A stretch of 64,000 nt of DNA, taken from NCBI RefSeq assembly GCF_011397635.1, contig NC_064754.1:35146043-35210042 (forward strand), written 5' to 3'. Made by a program: the position numbers and the translations under genes. Shown here one piece after another: positions 45,647-57,831 of the stretch (position 1 is its first letter; each line of letters opens with the position of its first letter). This DNA is from Epinephelus fuscoguttatus. Taxonomy: Eukaryota > Chordata > Actinopteri > Perciformes > Serranidae. Below the pieces are notes generated by a model, which saw only the letters and a list, made by a program, of their open reading frames with translations, was not told where the DNA came from and ran no database searches.

Positions 45647-46757
45647 AGCAGCTGTGCGGAACTTTACGTTTTCGTTGATTATAGCGCCCCCTTTGGTCGA
45701 AGCGGTATGACACCCACAGCCTGGTGTCGTAAAATTTCAACTGCAGCCGGCATTCAGCTTCATTCGTAAAATCTCGACTGCAACAGGCAGTTACTGCATG
45801 CATTTGTTTTGGAGATCGAGAGGAAAATCATAAATGTTCTGGTGTAGCTCTGAATTTCTTATAAACTGAGGACAACTGCCTGCTGTGTATTTGTGTTCAT
45901 GGTCACAGTCACAGATCATTTTGTGGCATTTGTTTTAACGTTACTAGACAAAAGAGGTTTGCATCAGCTAACGTTACATTTAGCTTGCTTATAACTTCCA
46001 TGTCGTCATATATTGAAGTGAAACAACGTCTAACAAGTTGCGGTATATTCTCTAAATAAAAACAAAAATTACATACCTGTCGATTAGGAAAAGGGCCAAC
46101 TCAGGATCAGTTTTAAAACCTTTCAAATCTCTCAGCTCTCTCCACTTGGTGAATGCCCGACCGAGGTTTACACGTGTTTTGGCTTGAGCCCTATCATTGT
46201 CCCGTTTAGCCTTCTTCTGTTCTTTTTCTTTTAGATGGTGCTCCTTCTTTATCCGCCATGACAGCGAAAGTACAACCAAGTCCTTATAGATACATCTGGT
46301 AAAACTCTCATGTGTTCAGCAATGCCCGTTGCGTACCTCTTACTCGAAGAATACTCTCTGTAAACACGGCTCTTCTTCTTCTCTCAATTTATTGGCAGAT
46401 CGCAAACAACTTCCAAGTGCATACCACCACCTACTATACAAGAGTGTGCAATGTGTTCCCTACTACATGTCATTTAGCCTGTTTCTTAAATCCTACTCGT
46501 AAACACGGCTCCTTCTTCTTCTGTGGTTTAATGGCTGCGGGCTGCTGCAGGCATGCAGACTTACTTCCGCCTCCTGGTGCTGTATTCTGGTTTGCTGACT
46601 TCCGTTGTGTCCACCCCGACCGAGGCTACGCTAAATAGCCATAGAGAGAAAGGCTTTTTTTGTCGCTGTTGGGTTCAAATAAATATGCGGATCTTCAAGG
46701 GGGGTGATACCAACTAGGGACAGTTTTATGAATGGTAAAAAGTTCTGCACAGCTGCT
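45647..46757 (-). mobile_element. TTAA-flanked DNA transposon carrying an exon-like segment
   Basis: The ends AGCAGCTGTGCGGAACTTT and, inverted, AAAGTTCTGCACAGCTGCT match with one difference, and TTAA flanks both sides (45643-45646 and 46758-46761). On the minus strand, 46279 down to 46077 encodes a basic, exon-like segment with TRVNLGRAFTKWRELRDLKG and ELALFLIDR, followed at once by a GTATGT donor. The ATG that would open such an exon (near 46260) is in another frame, so this copy has a frameshift. Function of the encoded domain is unknown to me; it may derive from the parent transposon's first exon. Confidence 0.75.
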
Positions 46758-48333
46758 TTAATGTGGCTGAAAACTAATCAATTGAGGCAGCATTTGCTCA
46801 ACACAATCCATTTTAAGTACTTGACCTTGGGGGTTTTGGGAGTTATTGTAAACAAATATTAGGTATATACAGTCTGGAGCTGCTTCGTAAAATGAGTTTT
46901 ATTTTATTGTAGTTTTCTTAGTTCTGAAACAGAAAATTTTCCCATATACTCAGAACATTCTCTCAGTGTCATCTAAAACATCTTCCCCAATCCACCCTTT
47001 GTCAAGACCCACCCATGGTCCCGCCCCCCTTGGTTAGTGCTGCTGGGTTCGACAAACCAAGCCTCACGGGTGATCATTCCCATAGGAAACAATGGAAAAT
47101 ACCGGGAGATTTAACTTTCTCGTAATTCGAATTGAATCAATCATTCTGTCCAAAAAGCAGTGTCAGTGATAGAGAACAAACATGGCTACAGTTGAGTGAA
47201 GTGGCATTACATGACATATCCGAAAACTTGTGAAAATCATTGTTTTGGCCTGATGTCTGACGGTAGCCATGGCCACTAACGTGAGCTGCTCCCCCGTGTA
47301 TGCTAGCTCTCTCACCCATGTCGTCTCCACAGACTTACCCCTCAAGTCTGTCAGTGACCATTTCTGGAGCCAGGGATCACAAATATTATCAAAATGTTGG
47401 CAACAGGGCCTTCAGTATGCAGTGGAGTCTTATATACACAATGTTGCAGACACCCCAAGCACACCTTTTAACCACGTTAAAATAATATAACTCACTGATT
47501 TATCCGCGTTTGCTAGCTAGAAAGCTCTGCGTTTCACCGTGACGCCATTAACAACGAGCCTGGGAGAACACAGCCCAGGGCGGTTTGACGAACCCCAGTA
47601 AGTTAGCAACTGTTGCTATGGCGAGGAGCACTCTGGTTGGTGGGTCAGCAGACCAATCAGAAGGCCAACAAAGGGTCAATTCATTGTCTATGGAGCAGCT
47701 TCAGACTTTATACCTTATGACATCACAAAGATGAGTTTCAGCACTCTTACTTTTGGATTTGAAAGAGAGTTGTACATGTTCACTAATATTTTTTGACTGG
47801 TCTAGACCATATGGATAACATATATGATTTTTTAAAATGGGCATCCCCTTTCATTCCCCTTTTAAGTCCTTGTAGTTCAGAGAAGAGCCATGAGGAGAAA
47901 AGGGCCTTTAATTGTGGCATCATGTGTGATCTTGTTAGTTACTATGAAATGCAACATATGAAGAGATGGATTTCTGACGACGTAAAGAGGTGTGTGACTG
48001 TTTTTTTTAACCTTTGTTGTGGGTGTGTTAGTAGGAGTGCGTGGGATGCCTCAGCAGGGTGTGAATGTGTTAAGGTTTAGTTGTGTATTTGCATTGTCAT
48101 AAGTTTGAATAATAACGCAGGTGTGTTTGTTACTCAAACAATCAGTGATGCAAATGACTCCCCCCCCACCCCCCACCCCCCACCCCACCCCCATTTTAAC
48201 CTTAAAGTTATAAGTGCATTTAACTAAATTAATTAACTGCCTCTAACACACCTGGCATCTTTACCTGATGTCGTATCTGCTGCATCCTGCTTGTCATCAC
48301 TTTCCTATACACACATACCTTTGTCACTCCAGA
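46758..48333. other. Intergenic repeat-like sequence
   Basis: Around 46870-47720 there is a dispersed-repeat-like block with partial inverted ends ('ctggagctgcttcg' near 46873 and 'agcagcttcagac' near 47696). A cytosine-rich run lies at 48159-48193. A 95-codon frame at 47793-48080 begins with ATG but has no domain. Confidence 0.4.
48159..48193. repeat. C-rich low-complexity run
   Basis: Runs of C broken by single A residues. Confidence 0.9.
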
Positions 48334-49102
48334 AACACACAGAAATGTGCTCTGCCCGGAGGGACTGAAGGTATTTGATGAGGCGAAGGTAAGTGGTTAT
48401 CTGCAGGAAGAAACCAGAGATAACGCAGTATCACTAACGCTCTACTCTTTGTTTTTACATTTCTGTTAATCAGTTTAATCACGTTTCTTTATTTTGCCAT
48501 TGTGAGATGGAAAGATGAAAGACACAGATGGAAATCTTTTTCAAAGCGAGGAATATCATTACATTTATTTGCTGACACTCCTATATGTTAAGAGTGAAAA
48601 AGTCCAACGTACATTACACACATCAAAGCTTTGTGAGATTGACTTTGTAAACCAGACAACCATGCTGTGTTTGTCTGCCCAGAGTAGTTTAGTGAAAGAG
48701 ACTGACACACCCTCACTGTGTTTCCGCCTGTGTTTCCTCTCACTTCAACTGTTAGGAATTTAAACGCATGCCAATAATTCCCTGCCACGTTAAATGCTGC
48801 CATGTAAACTATGAAAATAATCTTGAGGATGTTACTGATCCCTTTTAATAACAGTTAGCTTCGACCTCGCTGACCTTTCACACCCTGAAGGACCAGAGTG
48901 CAGCCTTACATGTAGATTTACAGCTGTGTCTATGCAATGGTTGTCACTGGTTGTATTTCTCTGTAATGTTTTGTCTTTCTCTCAGGTCTCAGTGTGTCAG
49001 TCAGGTCAGTCCACCATTTTGGTTCAGACTGAAATGTCTCAGTGTCTAGGCCTATTAGATGAACTGCCACAAAGTCTTGTACAGAGGATTGTGGTCCTGT
49101 GA
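48334..49102 (+). other. Candidate orphan terminal exons of an unknown gene
   Basis: An acceptor CCAG before 48334 opens a 57-bp stretch ending AAG|GTAAGT at 48390. One frame is open (THRNVLCPEGLKVFDEAK). A second block starts after CTCTCAG at about 48986 and stays open in a phase-compatible frame (VSVCQSGQSTILVQTEMSQC...) to a TGA at 49100-49102. The join would give a C-terminus of about 56 residues. No upstream exon or known family was found, and chance cannot be excluded. Confidence 0.2.
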
Positions 49103-49950
49103 GGATGAACCATAATGACTATGGTGATATCCTGATGTTTCTTTATTGAGGTTAACATTTTTGTTTTTTATTAAAATATCTCGACAGCTACTGGATAGAT
49201 CGCACTGACTGTGTTTCAGACACTCATGTCGTCCTCAGGATAAACTGTAAAAACTAGGGTTGAGCCGAATACTTGAAAGAAACAAGTATCTAGTACAAAT
49301 TACTTTATACAACTGCAAGTATCATATGAGTAAAAGAAGGAAATTCACATTTTTGTAGCTGTTTACATTGTGATAAGAAATGATTTGAAGCTTAATATTA
49401 AATATATTAATATTAATATTAATATATAAATATATTAAATTAAATTAAATATTAGTAAATATTTTTTCTAATGAATAATGAGTATATAATAGCAACTGTT
49501 GGTTAGGCCACACACAGTTTTGATTTAATCCAAACCCACTTTTAGTATAAACTCCACCCATTTTACGTACAAACATAGATATAGATAATTTAGTTGGTTG
49601 AACAGATACAGACACAGATACAGATAATGGTGTACTCGCTCATCCCCAGTAAAAACTCTGACTCCCTGACTTTCCATCTAAAGTGCCATCATCAGGTCAA
49701 AATTTCACTTTGTCCATTAATGGCCAAAATTACATACTAAATAAATACTAAAGTAAATACTTAAACTAATGACATTCCCATCAGCGTCAGTGCTACATTG
49801 TTTTTTGTGCTAATTAGCAAATGCTGCCAAGCTAACATGTTAAATTAGAGGACGAACATTGTAAACATTAAACCTGCTTAATGTCAGCATGTTAGAATTG
49901 TTGTTGTGAGAATGTTAGCATTTAGCTAATGTCAAAGACAAATTTATATA
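49103..49950. other. Intergenic AT-rich sequence
   Basis: A 'gggttgagccgaatact' start near 49259 looks like a hAT MITE end, followed by an ATT/TAA-rich tract at 49395-49450. No gene seen. Confidence 0.4.
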
Positions 49951-49952
49951 TA

Positions 49953-51512
49953 CAGTACAGGCCAAAAGTTTGGACACACCTTCTCATTCAATGCGTTTTC
50001 TTTATTTTCATGACTATTTACATTGTAGATTCTCACTGAAGGCATCAAAACTATGAATGAACACATGTGGAGTTATGTACTTGACAAAAAAAGGTGAAAT
50101 AACTGAAAACATGTTTTATATTCTAGTTTCTTCAAAATAGCCACCCTTTGCTCTGATTACTGCTTTGCACACTCTTGGCATTCTCTCGATGAGCTTCAAG
50201 AGGTAGTCACCTGAAATGGTTTTCCAACAGTCTTGAAGGAGTTCCCAGAGGTGTTTAGCACTTGTTGGCCCCTTTGCCTTCACTCTGCGGTCCAGCTCAC
50301 CCCAAACCATCTCGATTGGGTTCAGGTCCGGTGACTGTGGAGGCCAGGTCATCTGCCGCAGCACTCCATCACTCTCCTTCTTGGTCAAATAGCCCTTACA
50401 CAGCCTGGAGGTGTGTTTGGGGTCATTGTCCTGTTGAAAAACAAATGATCGACCAACTAAACGCAAACCGGATGGGATAGCATGTCGCTGCAGGATGCTG
50501 TGGTAGCCATGCTGGTTCAGTGTGCCTTCAATTTTGAATAAATCCCCAACAGTGTCACCAGCAAAACACCCCCACACCATCACACCTCCTCCTCCATGCT
50601 TCACAGTGGGAACCAGGCATGTGGACTCCATCCGTTCACCTTTTCTGCGTCTCACAAAGACATGGCGGTTGGAACCAAAGATCTCAAATTTGGACTCATC
50701 AGACCAAAGCACAGATTTCCACTGGTCTAATGTCCATTCCTTGTGTTTCTTGGCCCAAACAATTCTCTTCTGCTTGTTGCCTCTCCTTAGCAGTGGTTTC
50801 CTAGCAGCTATTTGACCATGAAGGCCTGATTCGCGCAGTCTCCTCTTAACAGTTGTTCTAGAGATGGGTCTGCTGCTAGAACTCTGTGTGGCATTCATCT
50901 GGTCTCTGATCTGAGCTGCTGTTAACTTGCGATTTCTGAGGCTGGTGACTCGGATGAACTTATCCTCAGAAGCAGAGGTGACTCTTGGTCTTCCTTTCCT
51001 GGGTCAGTCCTCATGGGTGCCAGTTTCGTTGTAGCGCTTGATGGTTTTTGCGACTCCACTTGGGGACACATTTAAAGTTTTTGCAATTTTCCGGACTGAC
51101 TGACCTTCATTTCTTAAAGTAATGATGGCCACTCGTTTTTCTTTAGTTAGCTGATTGGTTCTTGCCATAATATGAATTTTAACAGTTGTCCAATAGGGCT
51201 GTCGGCTGTGTATTAACCTGACTTCTGCACAACACAACTGATGGTCCCAACCCCATTGATAAAGCAAGAAATTCCACTAATTAACCCTGATAAGGTGTGC
51301 AAAGCAGTAATCAGAGCAAAGGGTGGCTATTTTGAAGAAACTAGAATATAAAACATGTTTTCAGTTATTTCACCTTTTTTTGTTAAGTACATAACTCCAC
51401 GTGTTCATTCATAGTTTTGATGCCTTCAGTGAGAATCTACAATGTAAATAGTCATGAAAATAAAGAAAACGCATTGAATGAGAAGGTGTGTCCAAACTTT
51501 TGGCCTGTACTG
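49953..51512 (-). mobile_element. Full-length Tc1 transposon, 1560 bp
   Basis: Both ends read CAGTACAGGCCAAAAGTTTG (the right end inverted) and lie inside duplicated TA dinucleotides (49951-49952 and 51513-51514). The inverted repeats are about 200 bp long and nearly identical, including the stretch 'gaagaaactagaatataaaac'. The transposase lies on the minus strand between them. End-to-end completeness and high arm similarity suggest fairly recent activity of the family. Confidence 0.93.
50116..51168 (-). pseudogene. Tc1 transposase interrupted by one stop codon
   Basis: Starts MARTNQLTKEKR at 51168 with the N-terminal paired-like helix-turn-helix (VRKIAKTLNVSPSGVAKTIK). A TGA at 51004-51006 follows GTHED. 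The frame then continues unshifted through KGRPRVTSASED to the catalytic domain, a total of 351 codons including the stop, normal for Tc1. The DD34E triad is visible: SDESKF, QQDNDPKHT and SPDLNPIE. The only visible lesion is this nonsense codon, which separates the DNA-binding and catalytic halves. Confidence 0.92.
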
Positions 51513-51768
51513 TATATATTTATTTATTTATTTTTTCTCTCATTTCTAGCTCAGAGCACTGCTGTAGCTAAGCAGCCTCAGAGAGCTATGAATTCTCAAC
51601 ATCACTCGCGATCTTAAAGGTTCAATTAAGGTGTGATAAAAAAAAAAAACAGACTCATTTTTCAGTTCTCTATAATTTTCCTGTGATCTTGAGAAAACAA
51701 AAGTCATTTTCTTGTGATAAAATGTCTAATTATCTTAAGAAATCAGCCTTGTGTTTTCTTGAGATTAA

Positions 51769-52150
51769 AGGTAGGGTCTGGAGGATTTTCCAGTTGCTGT
51801 TTGTAAACACACATTCAAATTCGGCCCCTCCTATCAGGCTCAACTCTCCCGGGTGTACAGAGCTCGGAGGTATGGAAGAAGGCTTCACAGAAGAGGTTCA
51901 GGCAAGGCTCGTGCTGGTGCACGCTCAGACACGTTCGGGCATGGCACCTGCGCTCTCTCATTGGCTGGGGAAATCTCCGCCCAGAAGCGGTCCGAGCTCA
52001 CAAAAACATCAAAATACAGTTAAAGGGCAGGAGCTCTGCAAACAGAGTCACCACCACACATGAGTAGAAGCCCATAGGTGATGATTAAGCAGGATTTCAT
52101 TTGTATATGTCTATATTTTGTTTTGTTTGAAAATCCTCCAGATCCTATCT
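51769..52150. mobile_element. Small TTAA-flanked MITE, 382 bp
   Basis: The left end AGGTAGGGTCTGGAGGATTTT and right end AAAATCCTCCAGATCCTATCT are inverted with two mismatches, and TTAA flanks both (51765-51768 and 52151-52154). The interior is GC-rich without a transposase. Together with the elements at 31882 and 45647 it is the third TTAA element with readable ends here. Confidence 0.8.
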
Positions 52151-52154
52151 TTAA

Positions 52155-53171
52155 CATAAATTAATCCATTATCACAAGGAAAACAACTTTGATCTTGAGG
52201 CATTTGCAGGGCCTTTCTTGGCTTTTGTATGACCAGGCTCCCCGATTCATTCAAAACATTTACTGGACTCAGTCTCTCCCCAGCTGGCCACCAACATCTT
52301 TCTAATATAGGTCAGGAAACGTCTAATGCCAACACCACCTTAATGTAGAATAGCAACATTTAGCCATAAGGTATGGAGAACAAAACCTAGCATCTGCAAA
52401 ACTTCATAATGTTAACATCTACACAACATGAAATTCTGACTTAGACATTCAAAATATCATCAACACGATTTTTATTCAAACCAAAATTTAACGTCTGTCC
52501 AACATAAGAGTCAAAAGTCTTCCTGACATTATTTTGAAATCCATTGCCAGCTGGGGGTTCAGTGTGTTCTTCAGAGAGACACTTGGACAGAAAAAACTGA
52601 AGCATTTTGAACTTTAAGGTTATGATGTGGAGGACCCCACAGTGGTACTTTAGTATCACAACACTAAACTACTTTAATGTTGAGATTAATAATTCAACCT
52701 TGACCTCAGAAACAGTCGGCCCACAAGAAAGTTCATTTGGTATTTTCTCTTGAGCTTTCTATTATATGACCAGATGTTTTTCAGCAGATGTTGTGGAGCA
52801 CTTTTGGTCTAAGTTGGCTTTCAATCTTATAGAGACTTATTACAAAAATAATAATACAGTTTTTTTCTTGACGTTTAAGCCAATATGAACAAAAAGTCCT
52901 TAAAGAAAAGAAAAATGGAAATTTTGACATTAACTGGGCCAACTCAATCTGCTGAGGAAGATCATCTGTTTCAACCAAAAGCTCCAGAGCAGCTACTAAG
53001 TGGACTGTGTGGTGAGATTGTCTGTGTTGTTTTGGTATTATTTAAATATGATCTACACAGTAGCATCTCTCAGGTCATGCCCAAAAAAATCTCATTAAAA
53101 GAAATAACACCACATAGTATTTCTCTGAGCAACAGAAAGAGTATCTGTTTTTCCAGACAGGTGGACGCACC

Positions 53172-53223
<52 letters not shown>

Positions 53224-54236
53224 CGGTATGACTGGACTGATCAAAAATGTGTGCTCTCTGTGCTGTTCCTCACTCTGCTGCTGAGAAAGCTGCCCCGCTG
53301 CATTCCTCACCGTGATTTTCTTTTGTTGATATGCTGCAGAGAGACGCCCTGATCCCGAATGACTCGTGTGCCTGTAGATGCTACACTTGGGCCTTTGCAG
53401 TGTATGGAGCCATCTTTTATCATCAACATTGTTATTACATGTGCCTCCACTGTATATACAGGCATTACATAATGCACTTCCTCTCTGGCCCACAGGCTCG
53501 CAGACACCTTTCCATTGTTGACTATATACATTTTGTCTGTGTCTGTGGAGTTTATCTGTCAGTGAAGATGGGTGTGAACAGAACAAATAAATCAATAAAT
53601 AAATAAATTTAAGGAAAATGTAAAGTTGTAAATAATCTATCACTGAAAATAAGATCACTGAAATATGTTAAACTGCTTTGTTAGCCTGCAAAAACACATT
53701 AAGGACTTTCTGAATCCAGTCACTGTTTGACAGGTTTGTCTTTGTGGAAGTAAGTCAACAGTTACCACACTGGGGAAAATCAGAATATATGAGGGTTAAA
53801 GCAGAAGTCAGTTGTTCCTTAAAGATGGCATGTTACATAGGACTGGAGAAAAACATACTCTTGATGGAAGGAGGTATCTCATCTTCTCACAAAGAACGGT
53901 GGGTCATGCTTAAAAGTAAATAATGGTGTACCTTGCAAGACGTAGATCAATGCATCTACAGAGACAGAACCATACATGCCCAGCCCCCTTTATCATGTCT
54001 TTTTGTATGATTTAATTGTAAATGTAACAGCTAACAAAAGTGGGGTAAAAATGAGGGAAATGGATAGAAAGGACTTTGCCACAATCCTCTGCTTCATGCA
54101 GCTGAAATTAATAAAAGCATGTTTCATATCAGCACTTTGTGCATGAAATGTCATATGAAAGAATCTGTTATTTTCAGATACACAGTATATTGTTAACTTC
54201 ATTGGTAAGAGTAAAAACTGGTTTTCAAATCAGACC
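52155..54236. other. Intergenic sequence, no supported gene
   Basis: A (CA)n/(GA)n microsatellite lies at 53172-53219. An ATG-led frame at 52885 (MNKKSLKKRKMEILTLTG) is open into adjoining sequence but has no domain or splice partner. Nothing else is recognised. Confidence 0.4.
53172..53219. repeat. Compound (CA)n(GA)n microsatellite
   Basis: CA units followed directly by about 17 GA units. Confidence 0.95.
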
Positions 54237-54244
54237 CCCTAGGC

Positions 54245-55260
54245 CAGTGGTTCTTAATGTTTTTCGTGTAAACCATGAGCGGATTATGAAACAATAAGCC
54301 CCTGGGCACAAACATGCAAAACGCCCTGTCCCCTCATCTGTAGTGAGGCAAGACACACAGACTTTGTGGTAGGTCTGCCTCTCTGTTGTTGTGTTGTGCG
54401 TCTCTCTGTAGTCGTTATGGATATTTTTGTGGTTTTCTGTCTCTTTGTGGAATTTTGTGTTTGGTCATGTGTCTCTTTGTGTTTGTTGTCTCACTTTTAG
54501 TAGTTGTTTTGTGTCTCTTTGCAGTTCCTTTGCCTCTCTTTGTGGTCTTTATGAGTCTCTTCCTGGTCGGTACATCTTAACATGAGTGACATTTTGCAGA
54601 TGAAGGCTAGGGAGCTCTCTAACACTCTGGGCCCTTGGGTATGTTCCCAGTAATCCATCCATGGTGTGAACCATGGGCCCAAAGTTCAGGGGCTCCCCTG
54701 GCCCTGACCTGCCAAATATTTTTCACGAATAGACACGTAGCGACCAGAAAGAGACTCAAAAGTCCACAAAGAAACACAAAGTGACAACAAAGAGACACAA
54801 AACCACGGAGAGATGTATAATGACTATGCAAAACAACAACAAAAAGAGGCTAAACAGCTATTAAGTCTGTGTGTCTTGCTCCTTTGTAGAAGAGATGGTG
54901 GTGCCTGCTGCATGTCTGGGCCCAGGGACCCACTGTCTCATATATTACACCCATGGTGTTAACGACCCCTTAATCAAAACGCATTAGGTCACTGACGTCC
55001 ATTTTTGTGTCAGAGACCTCCATCTGAGAAGATTTTTGTGGTTAGATATGAATAAAACCAGAATTCTATAGCTGTAAACTCCAGTTGAGGAGATAACTGA
55101 GAAGGAAGTTAAGCTTGTTATTAGAATTGTCAGTTTTATGACTCTTACATCGGGCTCACCTCTGTAGTAAATTAGATCATGAAAATAAACTACTTCCATT
55201 TTTCTGGGGACCCTGTCAAGGGCCACTGGGGGTCCCCGGATACCTGGTTGAAAAGCACTG
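54245..55260. mobile_element. hAT-like element with internal inverted minisatellite
   Basis: The left end CAGTGGTTCTTAA and right end TTGAAAAGCACTG form short inverted termini of the common CAGTGGTTCTCAA class. The flanks CCCTAGGC (54237-54244) and CCCTACAC (55261-55268) are a degraded 8-bp duplication. Inside, 54380-54580 repeats 'gtctctttgtgg'-type units, and 54735-54850 holds the complement ('caaagagacacaaaacc'), so the middle is a large imperfect inverted repeat. Confidence 0.6.
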
Positions 55261-55832
55261 CCCTACACAGTGAAATATAATGTACCTCAAGTCTTGGATT
55301 TAAATTGTTGCATTTTATGCCTTTATTAGATAGTGACAGCAGAGATGACAGGAAACAAGGACAGAGGGAGGGATTAGTAGTGAATACTGTCTGTATTTTA
55401 ACAAGAGAAATGTTTTGTTCAGAACTCCCTCCAGGAATTTGGTGTCCCTCCAGCACCGTGAAATCTGCATCCATGCAAATTAAAGGCCCCCTGCTCCCTG
55501 AGGGAGATCTGAGAGTGTGTCAGGGCCCCGATGAAAAGGAAGGGCAGGACTGAGGGTGAGAGAGAAAGAGAGTGAGCGCAGGGAACAGGTCGGTCCGGTC
55601 TTCCTCTGCAAGGTGGATGTCTGGGCGGTGACACACCTGCTAACCTGTCTGGGAGGAGCTGCCAGTGTCAAACACTGCACTGACGTGAATGTGTGTGTGT
55701 TTGAGAGGAGCCAAAGGGATAGGAGAGACAGAGTGGGTGCCACAGGGTGAAGAGGACAGAGACGAAGAAGGACTAAGAGACAGAGAGAGATATTCTTGTG
55801 GGATCTCTGCCTGACCCACCACGACCTCCAGG

Positions 55833-55919
55833 ATGTTTAAGAAAAGGGACAAGGACAGTACGCTCAAGGGCTCGGGCAAGCTCAGCAAGTGAGTTTATGG
55901 ACTTCATGAATGTAATGCA

Positions 55920-55958
<39 letters not shown>

Positions 55959-57795
55959 TGACAATGTATCTCGGTCATGTCACCCCTCCTCTTGTTCTTC
56001 CCCAGCCGAGGACTGTGTCATGTTTCCTGTGCGTGCTGTTGTCCTCTTTCTCTCTGAATGTTGTGACTCCCCTCCTGTGGCCACTATGGCTGGGTTGAAA
56101 GTGTGCTCAGGCAGTTTTTTCACTGATTTCGAGTGCTCAGTTATGTCAAAGTTAATCCTCTGGGACAGGGAAAGCTCAATGAGATGTTTGTCAGGCTGTT
56201 AACATGGCCCAGAGGTCAGGTTTACTTTGTAAATACGAGGTAAGACAATGTGCTTGAAGACAGGAGGTGGAAGTGGTGAAAATGTGCGTATGACTGGAGG
56301 TGAAAATCACAGAGAGAACAAATCTCATCAGTTCTTTGCAACTTGCTTCATCGGGCATGAAAACCCTCAAAAATGTGACATCATGGGCCAAATTACCCCA
56401 AATCTGAAGCCAGATTTAGACTGTTGATGGCTGGCAAACAGTGTTGGGGATCATATTTCAGTGAGAGAAAAACTCTGTTCTCTGAGAAGTGTGTGTGATG
56501 TGGCTGCTCTGTGTCCTGTCAGGCCTGACTGCTGTTCAAAATGTACAAGTATGTGTCACTAATACGTGTGTATGTGTCACTAGTACGTGTTTCAAAGTTG
56601 GTGGGTGGAGGCAGGAGGCTGCTTGCAGCTTGATTAAGAAAAGTTTTAAAAGAGCTTAATTTGTTGTGTAATATGTGATACGTCCTTGTATTAAATTTGA
56701 AAGGACAGAGACAGCAGGGAGTCATCAATCTCTACAGTTACTGATCTCACCGCTTTAAATCCTCATTTAAACACACAGCATGTGACAGGACCACCAGTAT
56801 GTCAGCTGACAGAGAGAATCTGGAGACACACTCAGCTGCTAAAGTGATCCCTAGTGTCCCCTTTTTGTCCCTGTCGTGTGTTGTGTCATGATACTGACGT
56901 AGTTTGAGGGGCAGGGGTGACCAGGTGGTTTCACCTCACCCCTGTCCCGGACATGTGGTGTGACTACTGAGGTGTGATGAGGGTTGGGCGGTCTGAACTG
57001 CTCTGCAGGTTTCTTTCTCTTAAGTGGGCGTTGGTTCCCAACTGTACTTTACAGTGTGACACAGGGCTGTAACTAATGATTACTGTCATTATTAATATTT
57101 GGATTGGGTTTTTTTTTGTTGTTGTTGTTATTGATAAATCATTAATGTGCAAAATGTCAGCAAATCCAGTTCCCATAGTGGTATTTTCCAGGTTTTTGTT
57201 TTGTCTTACCAACAGTAAAAACCCATAAATATTTTTTTATCTCAATTAAAATGTTGGAAAACAAAGAGAAGCAGCAAATCCTCACATTTCAGAAGCTGAC
57301 ACCAGCAAATATTGAATTTTAATGATTAATTGATATCAGACTTAATTCTCTATCATCAACAAATAGATTCATCAGCTGACAGATGAATCAGTCCTTAGTT
57401 TTCTTGGTTTCACACCAGTAGCAATGTCTAATTTTAAAGATTCACCTGATGTCACAAAATGTTAAGAACCTTTAAATCATTATCATCTATAGAGAGAAAC
57501 AACATTCACAGGTGACGTGTAGAACACAGTGATGTGTGTGTGTGTGTGTGTGCATACTTGTACATGCTACATAGTGAGGACCAAAGAATGTACTTTAGCA
57601 ACCGAGTGAGGACAATTTTGCAAAGTGAGGACATTTTGGCCGGTCCTCCCTTTGTTAAAGGCCTGGTTTTAGGGTTCAGGTCAGAATTAAGTTTAGGTTA
57701 GGGTGAGACATTTAGTTGTGATGGTTAAAGTTAGAGTAAGGGAAGGGGATTGCATTGTGTCAGTGAGGGTCCTCATAAATCTAGAAGTACAAAAA

Positions 57796-57831
<36 letters not shown>

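Noticed and set aside
47137-47345. Two overlapping minus-strand frames of 60 codons
   Set aside because: They fall in dispersed-repeat-like sequence and match nothing recognised.
57660-57730. Telomere-like ggttaggg words
   Set aside because: The words are few and irregular and belong to a common dispersed repeat, not an interstitial telomere array.
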